From assembly GCF_014489475.1 (NCBI RefSeq), contig NZ_CP060820.1, forward strand, positions 2,558,001-2,622,000: DNA of 64,000 nt, given 5' to 3'. The notes under the pieces are model-generated. The model was given only the letters and a program-made list of their open reading frames with translations, did not search any database and had not been told where the DNA came from. The position numbers and the translations under genes were made by a program. Source of the stretch: Lysobacter terrestris (GTDB lineage Bacteria > Pseudomonadota > Gammaproteobacteria > Xanthomonadales > Xanthomonadaceae). Shown here one piece after another: positions 21,370-29,488 of the stretch. The number at the start of each line of letters is the position of its first letter. Position 1 is the stretch's first letter.

Positions 21370-21756
21370 CTACCGCCGGCTCTTTGCCCGCAACCAAATC
21401 AGAGCGCCCGCCGCGCCAATTAATGCGCCCGGAATGAACCCGGCAATGCTCCACAACGTCTCGTCAAGCCAACGCGACCCCAAGGGTTGTCCTCTGGCCG
21501 CCCAATCCGAGGTGGCCAGTTGAAGGCTTTTTGATACAGCAAGTGCGGAAACGCAACCACATACAACAGAGACCGAGAGAACCCACTTGCCCTTTGTCAT
21601 CGGACCAGTAGGTGGTGGTGCGGGGGAGATACTGTCTTTGTGCTCGTCTGCGGTCAGACGATTGGCATCCTCTGGACACCCGCATTCTGAACATGTGCTA
21701 CGACCAGCAGAGACCGCAGAATCGCAAGCTGGGCAACGCCACGAGTAATTGGCCAT
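21370..21756 (-). CDS. Cassette C1 zinc-ribbon membrane protein, first cassette after attI
   Basis: 128 residues. N-terminal four-Cys zinc ribbon at 8-27 (CPACDSAVSAGRSTCSECGC), a linker, then two hydrophobic helices (about 57-74 and 100-121). Common layout for small inner-membrane proteins with a cytoplasmic zinc ribbon. As the most recently inserted or most expressed position, it should be transcribed from any promoter in attI or intI. The ATG is four bases from the attI/cassette junction. Confidence 0.8.
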   Translation of the reverse strand: MANYSWRCPACDSAVSAGRSTCSECGCPEDANRLTADEHKDSISPAPPPTGPMTKGKWVLSVSVVCGCVSALAVSKSLQLATSDWAARGQPLGSRWLDETLWSIAGFIPGALIGAAGALIWLRAKSRR

Positions 21757-21759
21757 AAG

Positions 21760-21825
21760 GTCTAACGCTTAGTAGCCCCCAAAAGCGGGGATATGGACGG
21801 GATATTCATCGTCCACAGCGCACCC
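21760..21825 (-). other. attI recombination site region
   Basis: The first cassette begins at the box GTCTAAC (21760-21766, minus GTTAGAC), which matches the box GTTAGAC at the far end of cassette C1 (21345-21351). No attC palindrome follows on the intI side, as expected for attI. An inverted repeat GGACG/CGTCC (21795-21799, 21810-21814) lies inside. The exact extent toward intI is a guess from known attI lengths of about 65 bp. Confidence 0.7.
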
Positions 21826-21831
21826 CGTCAA
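21802..21831 (-). promoter_or_regulatory. Candidate cassette promoter (Pc) in attI
   Basis: On the minus strand, TTGACG (21831-21826) is followed after 18 bases by GAATAT (21807-21802), pointing into cassette C1 with the predicted start about 35 bases before the attI box. The -35 match is good and the -10 match modest. Confidence 0.4.
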
Positions 21832-21925
21832 GCAAAAATCCTACATCCCATCAACGGGTTATCTGAGTGCCGTCAGCCGCCGGGTCGTCCAGTCTCCCCG
21901 TGCATATCCAAACAATCGGGTCGCT

Positions 21926-22954
21926 ATGTTTTATTCAGTGCAATCCGCGGTAATGCGCTTGGGACTTCGGATCCGGGAGCCGGCGGGTGGTGGGGAGGGG
22001 GTGCGGCTGTTTGATGAGGTTCGGCGGGTATTGCGGACCAAGCATTACAGCATCCGCACGGAGGTGGTTTACCTCGGTTGGATCCGTCGCTTCATCCTCG
22101 CCAACGATCGGCGGCATCCGCGGGTGATGGGGGTGGTGGAGGTCGAGCGGTTCCTGTCGTCGCTGGCGGTGGATGGCCAGGTTTCGGCCAGTACGCAGAA
22201 CCAGGCGCTGTCGGCCTTGTTGTTCCTCTACAAGGAGGTGCTCGGCATCGACCTGCCGTGGATGGAGGGTGTCACTCGCGCCAAGCGGCCGCGGCGGTTG
22301 CCGACGGTGCTCGCGCGCGGGGAGGTGCAGGATCTGCTCGCCCAGCTCGATGGGCGGTCGTGGCTGTTGTGCAGCCTGCTCTACGGCACCGGCCTGCGGT
22401 TGATGGAATGCCTGCGCCTGCGCGTCAAGGACGTGGACTTCGCGCGCAACGAGATCACGGTGCGCAACGGCAAGGGCGGCAAGGATCGGCGCACGGTGTT
22501 GCCCAAGGCGCTGGTCGAGCCGTTGCAGCGGGAGGTGGAGCGCGCGCGGACGCTGCATGCGGCGGACCTGCAGGCGGGGTTCGGGGCGGCGCACCTGCCC
22601 GATGCGCTGGCGCGCAAGTATCCCAACGCGGAGCGCGAGTTCGGTTGGCAGTACGTGTTCCCGTCGCCGAAACGGTCGATCGATCCGCGTGACCAGGTCG
22701 AGCGGCGCCACCACTTCGACGACGGCACGCTGTCGCGTGCATTGAAGGCGGCCTGCCAACGCGCGGGCATCGTCAAGCCGGTGTCGGCGCACACGCTGCG
22801 CCATTCCTTCGCCACGCACATGATCGAGGCGGGCTACGACATCCGCACGGTGCAGGAGCTGTTGGGGCACAAGGACGTGGCGACGACGCAGATCTACACG
22901 CACGTGCTCAATCGCGGCGCGGGCGGGGTCGTCAGTCCGCTGGATCGCCCCTAA
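21926..22954 (+). CDS. intI: Integron integrase IntI (tyrosine recombinase)
   Basis: 342 residues as called. Tyrosine recombinase of the integron subfamily, catalysing attC x attI and attC x attC exchange. N-terminal SAM-like domain ([22 protein letters not shown] at about 36-57); catalytic Arg158 ([10 protein letters not shown]), Lys in NGKGGKDR (181-188), His289/Arg292 ([11 protein letters not shown]), His315 (LLGHKDV) and nucleophile Tyr324 (TTQIYTHVL) are all present. The IntI-specific insertion is visible at about 211-246 ([23 protein letters not shown]). No frameshift or stop. The true start is unsure: ATG at 21926 or 21953, or a GTG at 22004, all with weak or oddly spaced ribosome binding sites. 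Divergent from the array. Confidence 0.95.
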   Translation: MFYSVQSAVMRLGLRIREPAGGGEGVRLFDEVRRVLRTKHYSIRTEVVYLGWIRRFILANDRRHPRVMGVVEVERFLSSLAVDGQVSASTQNQALSALLFLYKEVLGIDLPWMEGVTRAKRPRRLPTVLARGEVQDLLAQLDGRSWLLCSLLYGTGLRLMECLRLRVKDVDFARNEITVRNGKGGKDRRTVLPKALVEPLQREVERARTLHAADLQAGFGAAHLPDALARKYPNAEREFGWQYVFPSPKRSIDPRDQVERRHHFDDGTLSRALKAACQRAGIVKPVSAHTLRHSFATHMIEAGYDIRTVQELLGHKDVATTQIYTHVLNRGAGGVVSPLDRP

Positions 22955-22956
22955 AC

Positions 22957-22986
22957 GAAAGGGCCGGTCGCTGGACCGGCCCTTCG
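22957..22986. terminator. Bidirectional terminator between intI and DUF885 gene
   Basis: AAGGGCCGGTC and GACCGGCCCTT form an 11-bp perfect stem with a 4-base loop, three bases after the intI stop and between two convergent genes. Confidence 0.8.
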
Positions 22987-23012
22987 TGTTCAATGGGAAA
23001 CCGAAGTCCCGG

Positions 23013-24830
23013 TCAGCTCTTCTTCGCGGCGATCCAGCGGTCGATCTTCGCTTCCAGCACCGACAGCGGCACCGCGCCGTCCTTCAGTACTTCGGCGTGG
23101 AATTCGCGCACGTCGAAGCGGTCGCCCAGTGCCTGTTCGGCACGGTCGCGCAGTTCCTGGATCTTCAGTTCGCCGATCTTGTAGGCCAGCGCCTGGCCCG
23201 GGATGGCCATGTAGCGTTCGGCTTCGGCGGTCGACTGAGTTTCCGACTCGGCGGAGTTGTCGAGCATGTACTTGATCACCTGCTCGCGGCTCCAGCCCTT
23301 GCTGTGCAGGCCGGTGTCGACGACCAGGCGGATCGCGCGCCACAGCTCGTTCTGCAGGTAACCGAAGTAGTCGTACGGGTCGGTGTACACGCCCAGGTCC
23401 TTGCCCAGCGATTCGGCGTACAGGCCCCAGCCTTCGGCGAAGGCGGTCTCGCCGCCGAAGCGGCGGAACGCCGGCAGGTTGGTCAGTTCCTGCTGCAGGG
23501 CGATCTGGAAGTGGTGGCCGGGGATCGCTTCATGCAGGTACAGGTCTTCCGCGTCCCAGGTCTTGCGCGTGGGCAGGTCGTAGGTGTTGACGTAGAAGAT
23601 GCCCGGGCGCGAGCCGTCCTCGCTCGGCGGGTAGTACTGGCCGCCGGCCGCGGACTTGGCGCGGAACGGTTCCACCGGGCGGATCTCGAACGGCGATTTC
23701 GGGATCAGCGAGAACTGCTCGGGGATCTTCTCGCCGATCTTCGCTTCCAGTCCGCGGTAATGGGCAAGCAGCGCGTCCTCGCTCTTGAAGCTGAAGCGCT
23801 TGTCGGTCTGCATGAACTTGAAGAACGCCTGCAGCGAGCCCTTGAAGCCGACCTGCTGCATCACCTTGCGGATCTCGCCGTGGATGCGCGCGACTTCATC
23901 CAGACCGATCTGGTGGATCTGTTCCGGTGACTTGTCGGTGGTGGTCGAGTTGCGCGCGTTGAAGGCGTACCAGGCCTGGCCATTGGGCAGGCCGTCCATG
24001 CCGGGCGTGGCGCGGGTCTTGGGCATGTATTCGTTGGCGATGAAGCTGCGCACCTTGCGGTACGCCGGCAGGATCTGCTGGCCGATCATGTCGCGGTAGG
24101 CAGCGGTCAGGCGCGCCTTGTCCGCGTCGGAGAATTCCTTGGGCATGTTGGTGATCGGGCCCCAGAACAGCGTGTCCTCGGGCTTGTCCTTGATCAGCGC
24201 GTCGAACTGCGGGATCACCTTCACCATCAGCGCCTTGGGCTGGACGACGCCGGCCTGCATGCCTTCGCGCATGTTGGCGATGGCGCTGTCGAACAGCACC
24301 GGCAGGCGCGCGCCGCGGGCGAGCCAGTTGTCGTAGTCCTTCACCGTCTTGAACGGCTGCGCGCTGGTGCCCGAGCCCAGCTGCGCGGCGAAGCCGGCGA
24401 TGTTGTTGAACTGGTCGATCGGCAGCATCCAGCCGGGGAACTGCTCGGATTCCCGGGTCTGCTCGGCGTTGCGGACGAAGATCTCGTAGCTGATCAGGGC
24501 CTGGCCATCGAGGCCGTCGGGGCCGATGTCCTGCACCGTCTTCAGCCAGCGCTCGTTGAAATCGTGCGCCTGCTGGCGGGACTCGGCGGAGAGGAAGTCC
24601 GGCAGCTGGTCGTTGTAGCGCGGGTCACCCTGGAAGGTGGCCTGGATCGGGTTGAGCTTGAGGGTTTCTTCCCAGTACTGCGCGTACAGCGCTTCCAGGC
24701 GTGCGGCCTTGTCCGCTACGGGCGCCTGTGCGGCGGTGCTGGCAGGCGCGTCGGCACTGGAAGGGGCGCTGGCGCAGCCGGCGAGGGCCGTGAGCAAGGC
24801 AACGGAGAGGACGAGCGGGCGCAAGGTCAT
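23013..24830 (-). CDS. DUF885-family metallopeptidase-like lipoprotein
   Basis: 605 residues. Signal peptide with lipobox ALAGC near residue 19, then an Ala/Ser-rich linker. The long alpha-helical body belongs to the DUF885 family, zinc-peptidase-like proteins; the metal site HEAIPGHH is at about 432-439. Likely anchored in the envelope and acting on peptides, substrate unknown. AGGAA precedes the ATG. Standalone gene, convergent with intI. Confidence 0.88.
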   Translation of the reverse strand: MTLRPLVLSVALLTALAGCASAPSSADAPASTAAQAPVADKAARLEALYAQYWEETLKLNPIQATFQGDPRYNDQLPDFLSAESRQQAHDFNERWLKTVQDIGPDGLDGQALISYEIFVRNAEQTRESEQFPGWMLPIDQFNNIAGFAAQLGSGTSAQPFKTVKDYDNWLARGARLPVLFDSAIANMREGMQAGVVQPKALMVKVIPQFDALIKDKPEDTLFWGPITNMPKEFSDADKARLTAAYRDMIGQQILPAYRKVRSFIANEYMPKTRATPGMDGLPNGQAWYAFNARNSTTTDKSPEQIHQIGLDEVARIHGEIRKVMQQVGFKGSLQAFFKFMQTDKRFSFKSEDALLAHYRGLEAKIGEKIPEQFSLIPKSPFEIRPVEPFRAKSAAGGQYYPPSEDGSRPGIFYVNTYDLPTRKTWDAEDLYLHEAIPGHHFQIALQQELTNLPAFRRFGGETAFAEGWGLYAESLGKDLGVYTDPYDYFGYLQNELWRAIRLVVDTGLHSKGWSREQVIKYMLDNSAESETQSTAEAERYMAIPGQALAYKIGELKIQELRDRAEQALGDRFDVREFHAEVLKDGAVPLSVLEAKIDRWIAAKKS

Positions 24831-24971
24831 GACGGTTCCTGGTCACGTGACGGAACCCCAAGCATGGCGGCAATGGCCAGTCATGACCCCGGTCGGAAGT
24901 CATGCACGGGTGCGACGGCGGTTGCAGCCGGCGACGCGTCAGCACATCGGCGCGTCGCGCAGCGGGAGGGC

Positions 24972-25775
24972 CTACTGCGCGGCGTCCAGGCGCAGCTGCT
25001 CGGCCCGGCGTTCGCCCAGGTAGCCGGTGATGCCGCGGCGCATCACGTACAGCAGCGGGATCATCGCCACCGCCGCCAGCATCTTGTAGGCGTAGTTGAC
25101 GCTGCTCACCGCGAGGAACAGCGAGGTCGGCCATTTCTGCGGCCCCAGCACGAAGGCGATGTAGAGCACGACGAAGCTGTCGATCAGCTGCGACACGGCG
25201 GTGGAGCCGGTCGCGCGCAGCCATACGTGCTTCTCGCCGGTGACGGCGCGGATGCGATGGAACACGGCGACGTCGATCAGCTGGCCGAGGATGAAGGCGA
25301 CCAGCGAGCCGGCGATCGTCCACAGGCCCTGGCCGAACACCGCAGCGAACGCGGCCTGGTAGTCGGCGACGCCCTGCGGCTCGGCCGCCTTCACCCACCA
25401 GCCCGCCGGCGCGAGCGAGATCGCGGCGAAGGCGAACGCGAAGCCGTACACGATCAGCGCGGCCGCGAGCCACGAAATCAGCTGCACCCCGCGGCGGCCG
25501 TAGAACTCGTTGATGACGTCGGTCATCAGGAACACCACCGGCCACAGCAGCGTGCCGGCGGTGAAGCTCAGCGAGCCGCTCTGGCCGAACAGGTTCCATT
25601 GCAGCGGGGCGATGCCGAGCGTGTCTTCCAGCGCGAAGATCTTCACGCCGATGAATTCGGCGAGCACGGCGTTGACGCAGAAGAACGCGGTCAGCAGGAC
25701 GAACAGGCGCAGGGCGCGGTCGTCGAGGAGGCGGCTCGGGGGAATGGCGATTGCAGGGGTGCTGGCGTCGTTCAC
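24972..25775 (-). CDS. yhhQ: Queuosine precursor transporter, YhhQ/VUT family
   Basis: 267 residues, GTG start. Six or so membrane helices. The family features WPVVFLMTDVINEFYGRR (first third) and LGQLIDVAVFHRIRAVTGEKHVWLRATGSTAVSQLIDSFVVLYIAF are clear. E. coli YhhQ takes up queuosine precursors (preQ0/preQ1) for tRNA modification. No preQ1 riboswitch was recognised in the 150 bases upstream. Confidence 0.88.
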   Translation of the reverse strand: MNDASTPAIAIPPSRLLDDRALRLFVLLTAFFCVNAVLAEFIGVKIFALEDTLGIAPLQWNLFGQSGSLSFTAGTLLWPVVFLMTDVINEFYGRRGVQLISWLAAALIVYGFAFAFAAISLAPAGWWVKAAEPQGVADYQAAFAAVFGQGLWTIAGSLVAFILGQLIDVAVFHRIRAVTGEKHVWLRATGSTAVSQLIDSFVVLYIAFVLGPQKWPTSLFLAVSSVNYAYKMLAAVAMIPLLYVMRRGITGYLGERRAEQLRLDAAQ

Positions 25776-25924
25776 TCGGGGCGTCCTGGGCTGCGGTGCT
25801 GTTCTAGTGGCCGAGCCGTTCTATCGGTGGTTTGCCGTCATCAGCCGCTGCGGCGGCATCGATCTAGCCAAGGAATACATGTCATCGCGGCGCGCCGTTG
25901 CGACGGCATCATTCGTGTCGCGGC

Positions 25925-26611
25925 TTAATTTTCATCGCGGCGCGGCGGGGAGAACGGGATCGAATCGGGCGACACCGCGCCACCGGAGATGATGAAACTC
26001 ATCGCCTGGTCGACGGTCCAGTCGGTCGGGGTGATCTTCTCGACCGGCACGATCTCCAGGTAACCGGAGGTCGGGTTCGGCGTGGTCGGCACGTACACCG
26101 CGGCGAGTTCGCGGCCGGTGCCGTTCTCGTGCATCACCTTGGTGACGAAGCCGAGCGTCTTCATCTCGGTATGCGGGAAGTCGATCAGCACCACGCGCTG
26201 GGTGCCGTCCGGCTTGGTCTGCAGGATGTCGAGCAGCTGGCGCGCGCTGCCGTAGATGGTGCTGGCGAGCGGGATGCGGCGGATCAGTGCTTCGAACCAG
26301 CGCAGCAGGCGCTGGCCGACCACGATGCGGGCCATCACCCCCGACAGCAGGATCACCGCCAGCGTCGCCAGCAGGGCGAGCGCGGTCTGCACCCAGGGTT
26401 GCGCGACCCAGCCCAGGGCCTGCGGCGCCATCGTCGCGATTTCCTGCAGCAGCGGGCCGATCGCCGGGCGGCTGATGTCGGAGAGCAGGACGAAGACGAA
26501 CTTGATCACCACCCAGGTGAGCCAGATCGGCAGGAGCGTCAGCAGGCCGGTGACGAACAGGCGTTGGAAGCTGGGGCGTGCGGCGCGGGGGGGCGTGGTC
26601 ATGGCGCGCAT
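25925..26611 (-). CDS. DUF502 family membrane protein
   Basis: 228 residues. Opens RPSFQRLFVTGLLTLLPIWLTWVVIKFVFVLLSDISRP and continues with a second hydrophobic pair (VQTALALLATLAVILLSGVMARIVVGQRLLRWFEALIRRIPLASTIYGSARQLLDIL), the pattern of DUF502. The C-terminal half (TQRVVLIDFPHTEMKTLGFVT) is probably soluble. Role unknown. An ATG three codons downstream (26602) is an alternative start. Confidence 0.85.
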   Translation of the reverse strand: MRAMTTPPRAARPSFQRLFVTGLLTLLPIWLTWVVIKFVFVLLSDISRPAIGPLLQEIATMAPQALGWVAQPWVQTALALLATLAVILLSGVMARIVVGQRLLRWFEALIRRIPLASTIYGSARQLLDILQTKPDGTQRVVLIDFPHTEMKTLGFVTKVMHENGTGRELAAVYVPTTPNPTSGYLEIVPVEKITPTDWTVDQAMSFIISGGAVSPDSIPFSPPRRDEN

Positions 26612-26686
26612 TGTAGGCGCTGGCCACGCCGGCGAGCCGGCGCGGTTGCGGAAGCGCCGGTGGACGCCGCGCCGGCAGCAGCCACG

Positions 26687-28690
26687 TTATTGCAGGTCGC
26701 GGACCAGGCGGAAGCCGACGTCGTCGTAGCCACGGTTGGCAAGCAGCGGACGCGTCGCCGTCTGGCTGCGCCAGGACTTGCCGCTGGCGACGCGGCGCGT
26801 GCACGTCGTCGCGCAGTCGCGCGACCACAGCGCCACGGCGCGGTTGCCGGCCTGGGCGGGCGTCTCGCTCGCTTCGCGCGCGGTCGGCAGGCGCCAGTGC
26901 TGGCCGGTCTCGCGGCTGTGCCACGCCGCGTACGCTTCCGCGTCCTGCAGCGAGATGCAGACCACCGGTTCGCTCTCGGCCTGGGAGAAGCCCGGCGTGC
27001 GCCAGTCGCGCGGCGCGATCACGCGCAGCAGCGAGGCGCGTTCGCGGCACAGCGACGACGTGCGCTTGGTCGCAGCGACGAAGCGGGCGTAGTCGGTGCG
27101 GGTCACCGCCTGCCGGTTCACCGCGACCGCGCCGCCCGTGCTCGCGCGCAACACGCCGCCGTCCGGCAGCACCGCGCCCATGTGCGGCAGCCTGGCGGCG
27201 CGGCTGGTGAAGGTCGCGGCCAGCTGCGGCGGCAGGTCGAAGTCGGCGACGAGTTGCACGGTGCGCTCGGCGGCGTCGCGGTCGTAGCGCCTGGCCGCGG
27301 CTTCGAAGCGGGCCTTGACCGCGGCTTCGGTCCTGGCACGCAGGCCGCGGTAGGCCGGCGAGTTCGTGGTGCCGGTCTGCAGTGCCAGTGCGGCGGCCAT
27401 TGCGTGGATTTCGCGTGCGCGCGCGTCGTTGCCGCTGCCGATCTGGGCGGCGATGGTGTCGGCGAAGGCGTTGGTGAGTTCGGCCACGACCGCCAGCACT
27501 TCGACGTTGGTGGCGTCCGCGTTCCAGGCCTCCAGCACGCTGGTGTGGGCGTTGGCATCGAGCGGCGAGGTGAGCTGGCCGGCGGCGATGCGCTGGCGCG
27601 CGGTCTCGATCGCCTTGCGTGCCGGCGAATCCTGCAACGGCTTGAGCATCGCCGAGGTGACTTCGTTGTGCGCCGCGACCGCGGCCGCGTCGGCGGCTTC
27701 CGCGGGCAGTTCGGCGCCGCGGCGGCGCGACAGGTATTCCGCGCCCAGCACGCCCACGCCGATGAAGGCCAGCAGCGCGCACACGGCCCAGATCGGCTTC
27801 GCGTACTGCCGCAGCGGTGGCAATCGCTGCAGGCGGTCGCGCAGGGCCGGCATCAGGCTGCGCTCGGTGACCGATTCGATGCCGGCGCGCATCTGCGCGG
27901 CATCCTGGAAGCGCTGTGCCGGCTGCTTGGCCAGTGCGCGGTTCATGAAGTGCTGCCAGTGCGCGAGGTGGGCGGGCAGCTTCGGGACCGGATCCTGCGC
28001 GTGCATCACCGCCATCGACAGGGCGTCGGGTGCCTCGAACGGCAGCTTGCCGGTGAGCATTTCCCAGATCAGCACGCCCAGCGCGTACAGGTCGGCGCGA
28101 CCGTCGACGACTTCGCCGCGCGCCTGTTCCGGTGCCATGTAGGCGGTGCTGCCCACGGCCATGCCGGTGCCGGTCATGCGCGCGCCGCCCCAGTCCTTGC
28201 GCAGGGCGATGCCGAAGTCGGCGAGCAGCGGCCGGTCGGCGTCGTCGAACAGGACGTTCTCCGCCTTGACGTCGCGATGCACGATGTTGCGCGAATGCGC
28301 GTAGCCGATCACCGACAGCAGCAGGTTGGCGATCTCGACGACGCGGCGCTCGCTCTTGCTGTAGTCGCGCTGGCCGAGGTGGCCGCGCGCCATGTAGGGC
28401 ATCGCGTAGTAGGGCAGGCCGTCGAGGGTGCGACCGACTTCGTGGATGCGCACGACATGCGGGTGCTCGAGGCGGGCGATGGTCCGCACCTCGTTCTCGA
28501 AGCGGCGGCGACTGGTTTCGTCCGTCAACGCCTGCGTCGACATCACCTTGATCGCGACGTCGCGCCCGAGCGAATGCTGGCGTGCCAGGTACACGGTGGA
28601 CATGCCGCCGTGGTTGATGACCCGCAGCAATCGATAGCCGGCGATTTCCGGCAACGGCGTTCCGTCGTCGTGTCTTGGCTCTTCAGCCAT
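26687..28690 (-). CDS. Ser/Thr protein kinase with C-terminal FGE-sulfatase-like domain
   Basis: 667 residues. N-terminal PknB-type kinase: glycine loop GGMSTVY (28-34), Lys48, HRDVKAEN (138-145), DFG (158-160) and an APEQARGE activation segment. A membrane helix follows (PIWAVCALLAFIGVGVLGAEYL, about 292-313), then a helical extracytoplasmic region and a C-terminal formylglycine-generating-enzyme/SUMF1-like module (AVNRQAVTRTDYARFV, VCISLQDAEAYAAWHSRETGQHWRLPTAREA, GYDDVGFRLVRDL). This suggests a receptor kinase with an external sensor derived from the FGE fold. The longer frame starting at 28720 is possible but less likely. Confidence 0.88.
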   Translation of the reverse strand: MAEEPRHDDGTPLPEIAGYRLLRVINHGGMSTVYLARQHSLGRDVAIKVMSTQALTDETSRRRFENEVRTIARLEHPHVVRIHEVGRTLDGLPYYAMPYMARGHLGQRDYSKSERRVVEIANLLLSVIGYAHSRNIVHRDVKAENVLFDDADRPLLADFGIALRKDWGGARMTGTGMAVGSTAYMAPEQARGEVVDGRADLYALGVLIWEMLTGKLPFEAPDALSMAVMHAQDPVPKLPAHLAHWQHFMNRALAKQPAQRFQDAAQMRAGIESVTERSLMPALRDRLQRLPPLRQYAKPIWAVCALLAFIGVGVLGAEYLSRRRGAELPAEAADAAAVAAHNEVTSAMLKPLQDSPARKAIETARQRIAAGQLTSPLDANAHTSVLEAWNADATNVEVLAVVAELTNAFADTIAAQIGSGNDARAREIHAMAAALALQTGTTNSPAYRGLRARTEAAVKARFEAAARRYDRDAAERTVQLVADFDLPPQLAATFTSRAARLPHMGAVLPDGGVLRASTGGAVAVNRQAVTRTDYARFVAATKRTSSLCRERASLLRVIAPRDWRTPGFSQAESEPVVCISLQDAEAYAAWHSRETGQHWRLPTAREASETPAQAGNRAVALWSRDCATTCTRRVASGKSWRSQTATRPLLANRGYDDVGFRLVRDLQ

Positions 28691-28901
28691 GTGTTGCGCC
28701 CCCTGTGGCCGGGCAAGCATACCGTGCGGCCCTGCCGGGCATGCAGCGCGTACGCCGTCGCACGCAGGCGGAGAATGTGATCGCCATCGCCAAATTGCGC
28801 CTCGGGGTCGTGGTCCCGCGGACGCCAGCGCCGCGGATTCGGAGCCATGCTGGTGCAGCCGGCGTTGTCCCGGCGTGGATGGAGCGCGTGGTTGGACCGG
28901 T

Positions 28902-29396
28902 TTACGCGGCCAGCTGCGGCTCCGCCGGTGCCGCCGCGCGATCGCGCTTGCGCCGCACGTAGAGCTGCTTGCGCACGCGCGCGACCACTTCGCCCGCTGC
29001 GTCGACGACGTCGGTCTCGAACCAGTGCAGGTGCTTGTCGCCGCCGGCGGTGGCGTGGCGGAGCTGGGCCAGCACGGCGTCGTCGAGGCGGAAGATCGCG
29101 CGCACGGTGCCGCGGCCCGGCTTCACGAATTCGATCGCGCCGGCCTGGTCCCAGACGATGTAGTCGCGGCCCAGCGCGTGCATGGTCAGCAGCATCCAGA
29201 ACGGATCGGTCATCGCGAACAGGTTGCCGCCGAAGTGGACGCCGACGTAGTTGCGGTTCCAGGGGCGGGCGCGCAGTTCGACCTCGGCGCTGCGCCAGTC
29301 CGGGGCGATGGCGGCCACGTGGATGCCGTTGAACAGGAACGGCGGCCACAGGTTCAGGATCCGGCGCAGCAGGCCGGGGGTGAGGCGGGTCTTCAT
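28902..29396 (-). CDS. DUF4442 hotdog-fold thioesterase-like protein
   Basis: 164 residues. Matches the DUF4442/YiiD C-terminal type: FNGIHVAAIAPDWRSAEVELRARPWNRNYVGVHFGGNLFAMTDPFWMLLTMHALG, then YIVWDQAGAIEFVKPGRGTVRAIF. This is the single hotdog fold of acyl-CoA thioesterase relatives, but the enzyme activity of the family is uncertain. Charged C-terminal tail RRKRDRAAAPAEPQ. Confidence 0.85.
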   Translation of the reverse strand: MKTRLTPGLLRRILNLWPPFLFNGIHVAAIAPDWRSAEVELRARPWNRNYVGVHFGGNLFAMTDPFWMLLTMHALGRDYIVWDQAGAIEFVKPGRGTVRAIFRLDDAVLAQLRHATAGGDKHLHWFETDVVDAAGEVVARVRKQLYVRRKRDRAAAPAEPQLAA

Positions 29397-29488
29397 CAAG
29401 GACAGGGCCGTGGGGAGGGCGGGCGCAGCTTCGCCATACGGGTGCGTACAGTCAAGCCCCGGGCGGCCCCGGCGACCCGGATGGGCGC

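Larger units (their letters stand above)
1..22954. mobile_element. Chromosomal integron: intI, attI and array of 51 complete cassettes plus one partial
   Basis: An integrase gene on the plus strand diverges from a minus-strand array in which short genes alternate with 60-bp imperfect palindromes bounded by GCCTAAC-type and GTTAGGC-type boxes. 51 such attC sites can be placed between 232 and 21351, and the first cassette abuts a matching box at 21760-21766. The array continues beyond the left edge. Cassette sequence is visibly less GC-rich than the chromosomal genes to its right. The right boundary is the terminator after intI. Confidence 0.95.

Noticed and set aside
21769-21774. TTAGTA beside attI as a LexA operator
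   Set aside because: Only a half-site; the matching TACTAA is absent at the right distance.
25776-25924. preQ1 riboswitch upstream of yhhQ
   Set aside because: No conserved preQ1 pseudoknot elements could be identified in this stretch.
25898-28780. 960-codon plus-strand frame opposite the DUF502 and kinase genes
   Set aside because: Runs across two well-supported minus-strand genes and their gap, with low-complexity Arg/Ala/Gly composition.
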